This document shows positions 35,385 to 47,930 of a stretch of DNA of 64,000 nt, piece after piece (position 1 is the stretch's first letter; each line of letters opens with the position of its first letter). A program made the translations under genes and the position numbers. The notes beneath the pieces were generated by a model. That model worked only from the letters and a program-made list of their open reading frames with translations. It searched no databases and had not been told where the DNA came from. Source of the DNA: Nematostella vectensis (taxonomy: Eukaryota > Cnidaria > Anthozoa > Actiniaria > Edwardsiidae); NCBI RefSeq assembly GCF_932526225.1, contig NC_064042.1:1223001-1287000 (forward strand), in the 5' to 3' direction.

Positions 35385-38300
35385 ATGGCGGAAGGTGAGC
35401 TTTGTTTACTTTCCAATTTATATTTTTGTTTTTTCTTGGTCTTTTTACACAAATCTATGCATATAATTTTTTTCTCGCCCCTCAGTGGTACAGCTTAGAT
35501 GTGCGGTGCAGTCGTACGCATGGGGGAAGATAGGGGCAGACAGTGCGGTAGCACAGTTAGCAAAGGGCGACCCCTCTTTCGTCCTGGAAAATAATAAACC
35601 CTATGCAGAGGTAAGAACTTAGTTATGATAAATTTAGTGGGTATTATTTGATTATCCTGCTCAGTCAGAGCTTAGGAATGCCTTTTGGATCATCCAATAA
35701 CATTTGAAGCAAATTAAAATGTATTTTAAGTTACAACAATTTATTTGAAAAAAATATAGGCTAGATTGCAGAATACCCCCCACTCAAAGATTACCCCTTA
35801 CTGTCAACGCGTCAACGCCATTTCCAATATTCAGCGAAGAGTGTCAACGCGTCACCGTGTCAACTCCTCCGTTTTATAACAGAGCGTCAGCGCGTCACGG
35901 TGTCAACTCCTCGTTTAATATATAACGTCACAGACCCACTCCAAATAAAATATATACCCTGTTCTAGGACTCATCACCTAACATCCCTTTAGACAAATGC
36001 ATCAATGGCTATCCTTAATTTACCATTTGCCAAAAAAAAATGAGCAATTCAGCTTAAATTAGGGGTGTTATCGCAATTCTTGTAAGGGATGTTTGCCTCT
36101 AAGTTTGACGACATCAATTGCAAGGAAACCCTTATTATTACGAGATTGTAAATGCTCTACAACAATTAATTTAGATCCAATCATCACGCATCTTGGTCAG
36201 AAGTTGCGTTGAGACATGTGGTACCTTTTCCACTATTTGGTGTATGAATATCATATGTAAAAATAACATTTTACCCCATTCTCTTTTATTTTAATTGTTT
36301 CTGTTATTGGGGCTATTTTCCCAAAACTAAGTAATTTCCTTTTACAACATTTATATTTGCAACATTGATTGTACTCAAATTGTACTCATATCTTTGATTT
36401 ACAATCCCTAAAAGTGCTAAAAACTGTTTTGAATTGTACTGGTTTGACAATCCCTCAAAATCCCCTAAAATACTAAAAATACTTATTAGTTTTGAATCGT
36501 AATGCCGTTCGACAATACTAAAAAATAAGTTTCTTTCAATTGTGCTTATAACTTTGTTCTACAATACCATGAGATACTAAGCTCCTTTTAATTGTAATCA
36601 TAACTCCCTTCTACTACCAAGTTAATGTGGGGACAGTTTGACAAGTCAACGACAAAGGCAAGTTGACGTGGGGAGGTGTTGACAAGTTGACGTGGGGACG
36701 CGTTGACAAGTTGATGAGAGGACGCGTTGACAAGTTTACAACAGGACGCGTTGACATGGGGACGTGTTGACAAGTTGACGACAGGATGCGTTGACAAGTT
36801 GATGAGAGGACGCGTTGACAAGTTGATGACAGGACGTGTTGACAAGTTGACAAGATGGCAAGTTGAGGTGAGGACCTGGGGACAAATTGACAAGAGGGCA
36901 CGTTGACAAGTTGATGAGAGGAGGTGTTGACAATTTGACACAAGGACGACTTGACAGGTTCACGAGAGGATGTGTTGACAAGAGGATGTGTTGACAAGTT
37001 GACAATAGGACGTGTTGACAAGTTGAGGAGAGGAGGTGTTGACAAGAGGACGTGTTGACAAGTTGACAAGAGGACGTGTTGACAAGTTGACAAGAGGACA
37101 GGTTGACAAGTTGACAAGAGTACGCATTGAAAAGTTGACGAGAGGACGCATTGACAGAGGTACTAGTGACATGGAAGCATGACGACACGTGGACCTGGGG
37201 ACGAGTTTTTTAGAAAACACATAGCTTGGGGTGGGGGGTATTCTGCAATTGCTCCAAAATAGATATACATATCTCTGCCCCTACCCCTTACCGAATGTAT
37301 TTCAAAAACAAGAGGAAGTTTCAAGATATGGTAACATTCCCTTCTTTCCTAGCCTCCTTCGCAGGCCCTCAGCTGATCCTTGCATGGTTGTGTTGTGTGA
37401 CAAGCTGGGTGTGTTGTGTGACAGCTGCTCCTTGCAGGGTGTGTTGTGTAACAGCTTATCCTTGCAGGGTGTGTTGTGTGACAGCTGCTCCTTGCATGGT
37501 TGTGTTGTGTGACAACTGCTCCTTGCATGGTTGTGTTGTGTGACAACTGCTCCTTGCATGGTTGTGTTGTGTGACAGCTTCTCCTTGCATGATGTGTTGT
37601 GTGACAGCTGCTCCTTGCAGGGTGTGTTGTGTGACAACTGCTCCTTGCATGGTTGTGTTGTGTGACAGCTTCTCCTTGCAGGGTGTGTTGTGTGACAGCT
37701 GCTCCTTGCAGGGTGTGTTGTGTGACAGCAGCTCCTTGCATGGTTGTGTTGTGTGACAACTTCTCCTTGCAGGGTTGTGTTGTGTGACAGCTTCTCCTTG
37801 CAGGGTTGTGTTGTGTGACAACTGCTTCTTGCAGGGTGTGACAACTGCCCCTTGCATGGTTGTGTTGTGTGACAGCTTCTCCTTGCAGGGTTGTGTTGTG
37901 TGACAATTGTTCCTTGCAGGGTGTGTTGCTGCCCCTGTTTTGACGATTGCATGTCACTGTTTTTTTTAAATTTGATAGCTTTGGATGGGAACTCACCCTA
38001 ATGGGCCCTCAACTATCTGCGACAGTGATGGCACATCACTATCAGAATGGATATATAGGCATAATGGCTGCTTGGGAAACAAAGTGACTGAGATGTTTAG
38101 TGGCAAGCTTCCCTTCCTGTTTAAGGTCTTATCTGTCAATAAGTCATTGTCTATTCAAGCTCACCCAAACAAACATCATGCTGAACAGCTACATGCTGCA
38201 AGACCAGATATATATAAAGACCCAAACCATAAACCTGAAATGGCAATAGGTCAGTTTTTAGAAAAGTTGTAAGTATCATATTTGTGTTTGAACTATTTTG

Positions 38301-40811
38301 TCCTCGGTAGTGCCTAACTCTTGGAATCACAGGTGGCCCAGTGTGTTAGCGTGCCAGCGTATATGGCCTCTCACCACAGGTGGCCCAGTGTGTTAGTGGG
38401 TCAGTGTATATGACCTCTCATCACAGGGGGCCCAGTGTGTTAGCGCATCAGTGTATATGGCCTCTCACCACAGGTGGCCCATTGTGTTAGTGTGTTTAAT
38501 GTTAAGGTTCTCTTACCCAGGTGGTTCAGTGTGTTAGCCTGTTAGGTTATATGGCCTCTCACCTCTGCTGAGACTAGTTAGATCTAGGTCAAGACGTTAT
38601 GTGCATATTACGATTTAAAATGTATAATGCTTAGTAGAACATGGTTAATACTGTATTAAAACACTGTGCCTAAAATAGCTTGAAGTTATTGACAATTACT
38701 GAATTTTTCCCCTGTTTTATGACTGTGCCTTCAAAAGTCCCTCTAACAGTAGGTCAACCCTCACCGTTACTCTTCCAGCAATCACAGACTATGAGGGGCT
38801 GTGTGGTTTCCGACCTGTGAGTGAAATTAAGGAATTCCTTCAATCTGTGCCGGAACTGGCTTCTGTTATTGGAGAGCAGCCATGTGCTTTGCTCTTAGGT
38901 AGTAATGGTATGTACAAATTGTTCAATATTTTTTTAGAAATGCAAATAATGTAATAAGTTAGTGTATGCCCTCTGTGCTAATTGCAGTTCTAAAAATATC
39001 ATATCCTCCAAAACAAACAACCAATACAACTCAATCCCAAATGCTACAGTACTTCAGCACCCTCAATTATTTTAAGTGATTTGAGTGATGGCCAATCAAG
39101 CCAACAATTTACACTTTTCCAAGTCAGACAAGTCATCCACTTCTGTATGTCCTTATTCAAACAAGTACTGATATATTTTCAATCAATTGCAAAGTAAAAA
39201 AATGTAAAGTAGTTCACATAGGACAATGTGCATTAAGTTTATATTTTCACTTATTCATTCACACTTTACTTTTTCTGTTCTCTGTAGATAAGGCTTCCGA
39301 ATGTGAAGGTATCAAGCAGTGCTTCTCCTCACTCATGACAAGAGATGAGATTGCGGTGACCAAACATCTTAGTGAGCTACTAGACAGAATTAAGACCATG
39401 AAGAGTGCTGAAATCGATGTAACAGGCTGCCTGGGAGATCTGTTTCTAAGCTTACATGGGCAGTTCCCTGGTGACATTGGCTGTTTCTGCATCTACTTTC
39501 TAAACCATGTGATGCTAAAGCCTGGTCAAGCCATGTTCTTGGGACCAAACCTTCCGCATGCTTACTTATCTGGAGGTAAAAATATTTGAGCCAACCCAAC
39601 CCAACCCCCTTTTGTTTGTCTTTGCAGTAAGGTAATCCCAGAATCCAAAAATCCCCATTTTAAAGAACAGTAAAATCCTGAAAACTTCAAATGTTGGTAA
39701 TTTGAATATCCTGCTAGTAATATGAGCTGCTAGTGTTACTTGTGGGCTGAAACGCTCCCGGATAAGCTGGAGGTTGGGGGGGGGGGGGGGTTCGGAATCT
39801 CCTATACTCAAGAGAATGTGCCCTAAATAACAATAGTAGTATACTTAACAACTGCCATTAGTGTGAGGGCTTCCACTTGCCAGTTTGTAATGTTTTTTAG
39901 CCTGCATAGTTCTTGTTAGTGGATGGAGACTCTTCCCCAAATCAGCTATAGTTTTATAGATCTCTTTACATCTTATTAATCAATAAACTAAATATCCTCA
40001 TTTTCCCTATACAGACTGCATGGAATGCATGGCGTGCAGTGACAATGTTGTACGAGCTGGCTTAACACCTAAATACAAGGATGTCCAGACTCTGTGTGAT
40101 ATGCTAGATTATAGTCCAGGCACTGCAGAAGATAACATTTTCCCTTCTCAACTGGACCCTGAGGATTCACATGTAGTGGTGTATGACCCACCAGTCAAGG
40201 ACTTCTCTGTTGCTAGAATCAATGTGAGTATATCACACTAATAAAGATTTTTGCTAATATCCATACAAGAAAGTTCTTTCACAATAGGGACAGGCATAAA
40301 GTCATGGGATTAAAAAATGTCTGAGCAGAAAACTCAAAATCTATCATTCTCAGGGATACATTTAGCTTCTTCAAAAATTGATATGTAAACTCCTATTTTG
40401 CCAAGAGAATGTCAGTAGAGTGAGTTTGAAGCCCGCTACGAATTGTCTTACACAATAAATTGTGTCCAGCCTTGGGCTGCATGTGCTTTCCCTTCCCCCT
40501 AATGTATTAAATAACAAGTTTTTTTTTTTAAGAAAAAAAATCTTTTACACTTCTTTAATCCTTTTATGCTAATTGTACATTGTTATTTTTCAAATCCCCA
40601 GCTTCCTGCCTCTCTGTCAAGTTACACTGTAAAGGCAGTGGAGGGTCCAAGTATACTTATTGTGATATCTGGTGGTGGTGAGACTTTAACACAGCAACCA
40701 CTCAAGTTAGAGCGTGGCGCTGTGCTATTTATGCCCGCGTCCGTGGAACTGCCTGTGAAGACTGGGAATGAAGGGCTTTTGGTCTTTAGAGCTTACTGTG
40801 ACCCTAAATGA
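35385..40811 (+). CDS. MPI: MPI, mannose-6-phosphate isomerase (type I, zinc-dependent)
   Basis: The enzyme interconverts fructose-6-phosphate and mannose-6-phosphate in the cytosol, feeding GDP-mannose for glycosylation. Exons: 35385-35394, 35486-35610, 37979-38249, 38779-38907, 39288-39575, 40015-40223 and 40602-40811 (TGA). The sum is 1,242 bp, 413 residues, close to the 423 of human MPI, and every phase fits. The zinc/active-site residues are present: Gln105 and His107 in SIQAHPNK, Glu132 in NHKPEMA, His269 in PHAYLSG and Arg288 in VVRAGL. The block [11 protein letters not shown] is the family signature. The start lies in a good context (AAGATGGCG), and exon one has only ten coding bases before its donor. 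Intron 35611-37978 holds a transposon and two minisatellites. No canonical AATAAA was found close downstream. Confidence 0.97.
35765..37249. mobile_element. Inverted-repeat transposon carrying a minisatellite, in MPI intron 2
   Basis: The left end reads ATTGCAGAATACCCCCCAC (35765 onward). The right end, inverted, reads GTGGGGGGTATTCTGCAAT, ending at 37249, so 19 bases mirror perfectly. The enclosed 1.48 kb has no transposase frame. Just inside the left end are GTCAACGCGTCAAC motifs, which recur in complementary form in the tandem array near the right end. Target duplication is not evident. The family is unknown to me. Confidence 0.7.
36610..37195 (-). repeat. Variable minisatellite (GTTGACAAGTTGACGAGAGGAC units) inside the transposon
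   Basis: About 25 imperfect units of roughly 15-33 bp are built from GTTGACAAG, TTGACGAGAGG and ACGCGTTGACA modules. Unit length is irregular, unlike the other arrays here. The minus-strand frames rich in VNLSTRP are repeat artefacts. Confidence 0.85.
37381..37930 (+). repeat. 28-bp minisatellite with splice-acceptor-like units, MPI intron 2
   Basis: About 19 units of GTGTTGTGTGACAGCTGCTC plus CTTGCAGG, ending about 50 bp before MPI exon three (acceptor 37977-37978). Each unit contains a short pyrimidine run followed by TTGCAG|G or its mutated form TTGCATGG. The minus-strand frames across it ([11 protein letters not shown]) are not genes. Confidence 0.92.
38328..38570 (+). repeat. Tandem repeat of about 50-60 bp in MPI intron 3
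   Basis: Four to five diverged copies of CACAGGTGGCCCAGTGTGTT followed by AGCG...CAGTGTATATGGCCTCTCAC. The last copy is degenerate. No coding function. Confidence 0.8.
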
Positions 40812-42843
40812 TACAACTTGCATGATCCACGACGAGAAGCATTTCCTGAGGGGGGTGGGGGGGGCGGGGTATCCAACGAATAGGAAGCGTACACTAAGAA
40901 ACCGCGTGACTTCTTGAGTGACAAACTAACGCCTAAATAAGCAGAGAAATGTCTTGCGGCCGAAAAAATAGCGATGAACAAAAAATTTATTTCAATGAAA
41001 ATAAGCCTTTTTGTCAAAGAATCTTTCTGGCTGATTCGTAAGCGCTGAATAAGTTTCTTTTTATTTTGTTCTTATTTTGCCGCCAAAAGCCGGGTTCGAG
41101 TTTGCCACCCAAAAATTCAAGTAATTTCTAAGGATGAGTCGCGTATCACTTAGTTCGCATAAACGAACTCGTGTCAAAGGCCACAAATCGAATTGAGTAT
41201 TAGATTTTATGTGGAAACTGGGCATTATATATTATTTTGGGAAGTGTAAGGAATCGTTTGTACCAACACTGTCAATATGAACGAGAAAAACTCGTTGTGT
41301 CATGGTTACCGATACTTTCATTCTTTTCACACACTGCACATTATCTTTCAATTTTATTTATTACTAGTTAATATTATCTTCCAATTTTATTTATTACTTG
41401 CAAATATGTCAAAACACGCAAAAGAGACATTCGTGTCGATAGCACTAAAAGAAGCAGAATACCCCCGCATCTGTAGGTTAACCGATGGGGGAAAATGCCA
41501 TTTTGTATTTGAAACAGAAAATTTAATTGTTTGCCAAATTGATCATATTTTGTCTTGCCAACTTTGTAAAGGCACATAGGCTAGAGCGGATAATCTATGT
41601 GTAAAACAAGAGACCCAATAACAGCACGCGCAAAAATGTCAACGCAAAAAGGCTGCTGTACAAATGGTCTCTTGGTATAATATTAAAAAAAAAAAACAGT
41701 AAAAATTAATGCGCGAGAAAATAGGTGCTAAGGTGCAGTATTGTATTTTTAAATGCGACAGTATTTTGGCTGAGCGTCACTGGACGAGAGAATTCTAGAG
41801 GCTCTAGTACCCAGGGTATAAATGTTTTTATTTTTCAGTGACATATTTTGTTTATTAACAGGGACTGCGGACGGGAAGGGGCAGGGGGTTTACAAGTGGG
41901 TCCCCTACTTTTCTGAGAGGATGTGTGTTTTTTATGCAGGTGCGTACCCAGGAAGGGGAGGGGGGTGGGGGCGCAGTCATAGGTATCACATGGAAATAGC
42001 ATCGTATATGAAGATTCCTTAAATAAAAATGACCCATGGCCTTCAAGGGGTGCTCGCTCACACGCATGTGTTCGCGCCTGACATGTACCTAGAAAATGTT
42101 ACAACTAAATGGTATAAATTGATTGCCTGATAAATCCTCTCTAGCGCATGGGATATAACCTAGCACAGAAATGGAAGTATAAAATAAAGGATTATAAAAA
42201 GTACTGTCAAGTTATAGAAAAAAGATAGAGCTAAAGGAACGAGAATCGAACCTCCTCAGATCAGATGAAACGACTACTTCCAGACATACGCTGAAACGCC
42301 GTATAGTAGCGAAAGCTTTTACGGCTAGGCTGAAGATTTCGTACCGCCTATAGCAAACTGCACAATACAAAGGAACCTGAGGTACCAGGAACCCCGGCCT
42401 GTCTTAGTAGGGCCCCCGAATGGTCTTTTGCGAGCACCCCGTTTTTTTTAATACGAGACCGAGCATTTTTAGGCGCAAAAAATTGTGCGAGCATGCGAGC
42501 ACATCGAAATTTCGGGGGACCCATTTAGTCGCGTTATGCCACGTCTTGGCCACGCACAGCTCGCTGGTACACTGAAAATATCGTTGTTGTTGTTGGTTTT
42601 TTTTTCACGCTTGCGTCTCTTTGAAATAAGCGTGTATAGTAGTGTGGTAATTTCGTCATCATGCACTGTAGGCTTTTTGACCCTTGGAAATATAGCACCC
42701 TCTAGCGCCGAAAGGTTGAAGTGTCCATGACTTTTCATACACGGAAGTGACGTTTGAGAACTCCACGGGGGGTCTTAGCACGACAGGAAGTGCGACCATC
42801 AATGCACTGCGGTCGTACATATGTTGTCTTTGTAGGGTCAGTA
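40812..42843. other. Intergenic region between MPI and the PABIR gene
   Basis: No coding exon was supported. A duplicated AT-rich segment (ATTTTATTTATTACT twice, 41347-41399) creates a spurious 100-residue frame. G-rich tracts occur at about 40850-40870 and 41955-41975. The stretch before the PABIR start (42740-42843) is presumably 5' UTR and promoter, but no core element was identified. Confidence 0.5.
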
Positions 42844-45800
42844 ATGGCGGCCAACAGCGAAATGGAAACAGACGATCACAATCACCTTCCTCCCTCAACA
42901 GGGCTACGCAGATCCAACTCTGCACCTAACATTAGCGCTGCTGCAATCAACGATAGCCTGAAAACATTCACGCTGAATCCGCAGCCCAGACAACGAAGGT
43001 TTTCCGTAAATTCGTCCAACCAAAATCAGACAAGCGCGAAGGTAAGATTTGCTTCTTCGCGAAGTCAAGAGAATCTACATAGCCAACAGCAATAGAAAAT
43101 AGCAACTATTCCATTTAAATTTCAGCCCGTAGCTGTCGGATCACCCGTTTCTCGAGTATATCAGCTAATAAGGGTGAGTTATACTACATTTTGCCAGCGT
43201 AGTATTTCCTATTTTCCGATTCACAGGCCGCTCGTTTTACCATTAAAATCATCATCTTAGACTATTACTGATCGTTTCTATTTCCAACGGCACTCTTCTC
43301 CGTTTACAGGATGAAAGCGTAGATGACGTACGCCATGAGAAGTAAGTTTATGCTTTAATTGCAACGTTGAGAGCGGTAAAGTGTGTGTTATCAAATGTAA
43401 ACTTATTTAGGGAACGTGTAAATTTTGTTTTTGCCCATGTTCATTTGTGGCTCTGTTCATTTGTCGTTTCTCTTTTCCATTTTTGTATATATCACAATTA
43501 ACCGTCATTAACCAAAGAAACCTCTTACTTTAGATTGTCAAATTACTTTTAGGTTAAGAAACTGGAGTAAATTTCTCACACATTTTAAACTCAAAATAAA
43601 TTTGTTTATGTTTTTTTCGTATCGCTTGTTTTTATAGAATGTCGGCGATGTATATTATTTTAAACTTACGTGCTGTCAGAATGCTAACAGCTTGATTTTA
43701 TCATCCCTGTCTAGTGATTTTTTGTCGTCTTCCCGATTGATAACTGACTTGGATGAGAATATGAGTCTAGCGGTAAGAGAATTTTATTGTGCTATTGATT
43801 TGTACAACATTACTGCAAATGAACTCCAACTCTTAGATCATTCACCTCCTAAAATTCTTTGAGACATCTATACAACGAAATACAGACACCTAAGGAAAAG
43901 CATCTTTGCATACTAGAGAGAATAGCACAACAATGGACTCAAGAACAGGAAACATATTTTTTACTAATGCTGTTGCAATTTTTGGGGTTGCCATGATTCC
44001 TCCTGCTAGAAAGGTGGGACCATGTAAAACAGGGATTTGCAGAGAACCCAAAAGATAAAAACCTCAGGATTGGCCGAGGGGATGAGCATAGATATCACGC
44101 AATTTTTTAATGAAATAGCCAGCTTTTTCTGCATTCCTACCCTTAACTTTTGTACCTAAGTTCTAGGAGAGGTTCTATGAGTTTCTATGAAGATTTCAAA
44201 AACTAGTGAGGAAGTCATAGGAATTACATAGACAAGCAACAACAGTATAACATCAGCAAATTCATAACCTCTTTTTGGCACAAACTGCCCTGTGTATTGT
44301 GGGAAAAGCCTCATAGGGAATCCGCATGCATGTAATGATAATACAGTGGAACCTGGATTTTACAGTATGCCTTTGGAGAAAGAAAATGTATTGCAAAATA
44401 AAGGTATCGTTGCAAAGAGGTCCTTGATTTTATAATATAAAGTAAAATCCATTGAAAATATAGTTGTAGCGAGGTCGTGTTAATAAATAACTTTTACAAA
44501 ATAATAATATTGTAACTGTACTGGGTAAGACTGCACAGTTACTTTCTGTAAGACTGTAATCTGTGTTTAACAAGACCTGTCAAGTCAAAAAAATCCATTA
44601 GCTGTATTGTACGTCTGTGGTGTCTAGAGGTTTTCTCTCTTTGTTTATAGACAGAATCAATAATATTGTTATATCGAGGTAAAAATTATGCTTGGGTAGC
44701 CTGCTTGCAGGCTGTACTCAGTGTTATCATTGCAGAAAACCCGCTTAGTTTGGTAATTGGCGCCATCTTGTATTTTGAGCCACGCGATTACTGGGGATGA
44801 GCGCAAAAACGTACGCAGGGTAGGGGGGAGAGAAGAGAGAAGGGGGAAAGAACCTTCCCCCTTCTCTCCTACACCATCATAAAATCCATTATCGTAAAAT
44901 CCAGGTTCCACTATAAGTGGCCAAGTGTTCAACAGACTGACCCACTGTTCTTAGTTCTTTTTGATTGTGATTTTTTAAAGAGACTGTAGAAGACTTTGCT
45001 GGTTATGGAGTCTGTATACGTGTTCTTTAAAGTCCTGTTGCCTAGTTCCAAATCTTTTTGGGTATTACAGGGCCACGAGAGACACACCCATGACACGCCC
45101 ATGCATGAGAGACGGGACTCTTTTGAAGGTCCCGACATGTTCCCTTCACCGGCACCTTCATCACCATCTCCTACAAGGTTTTCTAGAGTAAGTATGCAAT
45201 CATTAAATTAATGTTTAGTTAGAGTCAAACAATAAACTTGTGGGCAATTAACACTTATTTTTATTCAAAACGTTGCAAAGTGAGAATTTGGTGAAAAAGT
45301 GGGATTTTTGATGTTGACTTGACAAGTTGAGTGATTCTTTCAGCAAATCCCAAGAAGTGCTCGAAGCTTGACGCCCAGCCCTATTCCCAGTCCAACAAGG
45401 CCAACAGTCACACTGTAAGTGGGCAATTTTAAATGTTTGTATATAGTAGAATGTGTGCTCGGAAGACTTGAATTTCTCTGTGAACTCAATTTTTTTTGAC
45501 AAGGGGTTTACAGAATAATAAAAATCGCAGGACTGGAAAAATTAAAGTGTCACCAATCATATTTTGACCTACTGAAAATTATTTCAAATTGCCTACCATA
45601 ACTGGAGGAATTGTTTGCCTAATTTTCAAACTTGGCAATACCAGCTTTTATTTTTGTCTGAAATTGTTTCTATATCTTAGGAGAAGAAGTATAAGTCCTG
45701 TGTGTCTAAGACCAAGTAGTCTTCCTCCTTCTCTCAAGCGTAAGTGTAAGTACCTGTTTTCCTCCAACGCTGTTGGATTTATCCATAACCAGTGTTGCAT

Positions 45801-46230
45801 GCCTTATGCTTTAATGTTACCCTTGCGACTAAAAGATCAGCATATTATCCTCTAATCTATCTCAGGTCCGACACATGGCTTTGAACTTGGTGTGAGCCCA
45901 TCCAAGCGAGTGTGTGATTCTTCGTCACAAAGCACCTCTCCAGAAGCTCCCTGTGAGACTGCTCATTTAGATTTTGACAACATCAACAGCATTCAAATGG
46001 ATACAAAGTACTCGTTAGCACTAACAAACACTTCCTCAACTACTCTATTATCAAGCCCTATGCTGTTTGGAGAACCTTCAAGAATAAACTTTCCTAGCTA
46101 CAGATCACGATTTACTCCTCCGCGCTCTCCGCTGGCCGGTCCAGTCACATCTCATTCAGTTCACACAGAGGCATCTGTTTCAATAGGCAATACTCCTGCA
46201 TGCTTCACCTTTGCACCTGTGAGGGAATGA
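42844..46230 (+). CDS. PABIR2: PABIR/FAM122-family PP2A-B55 regulatory protein
   Basis: PABIR proteins bind and inhibit PP2A holoenzymes containing the B55 subunit and so tune mitotic entry and checkpoint output. Exons: 42844-43041, 43126-43173, 43310-43341, 43715-43772, 45071-45187, 45344-45414, 45681-45745 and 45866-46230. The sum is 954 bp, 317 residues, and all phases fit. The family hallmark LRRSNSAPNI is at residues 21-30; in human FAM122A the equivalent serine is a CHK1/14-3-3 site. The helix segment SPVSRVYQLIRDE matches the B55-binding region. Proline-directed blocks PSPAPSSPSPTR and PSPIPSPTR follow, then RRSISPVCLRPS...LKRKC, the most conserved C-terminal block. The intron-rich structure resembles vertebrate FAM122B/C more than the intronless FAM122A, hence the symbol chosen. 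An earlier in-frame ATG at 42754 is possible but less likely. Confidence 0.93.
44344..44913. mobile_element. pogo/Tigger-like MITE in a PABIR intron
   Basis: Inverted ends CAGTGGAACCTGGATTTTAC and GTAAAATCCAGGTTCCACT (the outermost right base mutated), flanked by TA on both sides, as in the Tc1/mariner-pogo superfamily. About 570 bp with no transposase. The interior has several GAGGTC/CGAGGT motifs and a purine-rich stretch at 44822-44853 that is complementary to the pyrimidine-rich stretch at 44856-44872. Confidence 0.8.
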
Positions 46231-47734
46231 TGACAATCATAAAAAATGTGAGTTGTTTATCTGTTAGTTTACTCATCCGTCCCTCTCATACATTTGTTTC
46301 TTTCTTCATTTGTTTGTTTGAGGTCATTGCAGATTTACATGAAAATAATGAGAAAGGGTCATGAATGGGGTCATTTAAACTGACAATTACAGCATATGTT
46401 TTTTATATATAGACAGTAATGCTGTTTTATAGGGGAAATTCTTTAGAAGTTTTCAATAACATGGTCTGTTTCATGCCTGTCTCTAAACACCAGGTATCTA
46501 GACAGTGCTTATCCTGCCAATACTGATACTGTAACTTTGTTGTTTTTCAGGTATATTTTTCTATAAAGTTCAAGCATTGTTTTCATGTACAGAAACCTTC
46601 CTTTGAAAGGAGAGAAGGATACTAGGTAATTATATTAATAAGCAATATACATAGTGTTAGCAATAAGTATAATAGCCTACTCTATTGATGTCTTGAGACT
46701 TTAATCAAGATACCAATAGAGGAAGCTTTGTTTTCGTTATCCATAAATAGCATTCTATGGCCCTCATTTCAAGCTATCACATGCTGGCAAAGTTGTCAAA
46801 ATTTAGGATATAGTTTTAGCTATGGTAGCTACCATAATGGTTTGGAATAGAATGTCTAATATCTCTAGAAACTATTGACAAAAAACCTTGCATCATAACG
46901 TAAAATGGCGTACAAACATCAAAACATTTCTGGAGTAGCTGTTTATACTGGCTTTAGAGACTATAAATTGGAGAGTGAAAAACTTTAAGTGTTTTTTGGT
47001 AGTGTGAGCAGAATGAGAAAAATCCCTTCAAAAATGGAAAATGGGTTTGGGGGTCGAATGTTACTGGCTACTAAGGTCATACATATATTGGGTTAAAGAA
47101 GAGAATGGCTGTGTTATAAATTTCACTTATATATAACTCCGCTTAATCTTCTACATATTTTATTTGTCCTTGTCTAGAAAGAATAGCATTTTGTTGAAGG
47201 AATATAATTTTCCTACCCAGAAAGCAAAAAGAAAGTAGAGTTAAAGAAGCGCCCTGTACCTTACATCTTCTAACCAAAAGAAGAATTGTACAAGTCATAC
47301 AATCATATCATTCAGATCGTTGGCCAGTTTGATTAAGTGTCACCCCATGTTTTAGGAGGAGTATGAAGTAGAGATCGAGGTATATATTATTATAATGGCT
47401 TGTAATAATAGAATTAGAGTTATTGTAAAGTTGTACAGTAGTGAAGCAGGTAGATTCTCTGTCAGTCTGTTGATGTATATAATAATTATTTTACTTCAAA
47501 ACATTTGAGCCAAGTAAATGTCTGAATATAGCATATCTGAGCTTTAATCATCATTTACAGGATCTACATCATAGTACCCGTACAGTGGCGGAAATCTAAA
47601 AAAAAGTGAATGTATGGTAATTGAATACCTTATTGACTTGAGCTTTTCAAAGCCAAAGTCTTTGCCTGATTCACTCGACACCCTAACATCTTATCCACCT
47701 GAGGAAACAACTTGCCTCACCCTCTTCCCTTATA
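46231..47734 (+). other. PABIR 3' UTR and intergenic sequence
   Basis: AT-rich with no supported exon. I saw no canonical plus-strand AATAAA between the PABIR stop and 47822; the first is at 47823-47828 inside the small MITE that follows. ATTAAA-type and TATAAA-type variants occur earlier (for example about 46562). Confidence 0.45.
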
Positions 47735-47854
47735 AAATCCCGTGCAACAAAATGTAATTGTTAAAGTGTAATAGTCAAGCCAGAACAAAAAAGAACAAAT
47801 GCATTAAAGTGTATTGGTACTAAATAAACTAAATAGTATTTCACGGGTTTTTGA
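47735..47854 (+). mobile_element. 120-140 bp MITE, copy A
   Basis: Ends AAAATCCCGTGCAA and TTTCACGGGTTTTT are imperfect inverted repeats. The body, ACAAAATGTAATTGTTA...GTACTAAATAAACTAAA, recurs in the same orientation at 56291-56429 with about 80-85% identity by eye. It carries AATAAA on the plus strand at 47823-47828. Confidence 0.75.
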
Positions 47855-47930
47855 AAACCACTTTTTCAACTTAAAACTATAAATACCAATTGATCCCCCC
47901 ACAAAAAAGGGGCAACGTTTGAACCCCACT

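Noticed and set aside
36588-37996. Minus-strand frames rich in VNLSTRP and CHTTQPCKE
   Set aside because: Translations of the two MPI intron minisatellites.
41277-41579. 100-residue plus-strand frame downstream of MPI
   Set aside because: It contains a duplicated AT-rich segment, has no recognisable domain and has no splice or conservation support.
42230-42325. tRNA-like sequence on the minus strand (GGTTCGATTCTC)
   Set aside because: A T-loop-like box is present but I could not build acceptor, D and anticodon stems. It may be a SINE remnant; a covariance-model scan would decide.
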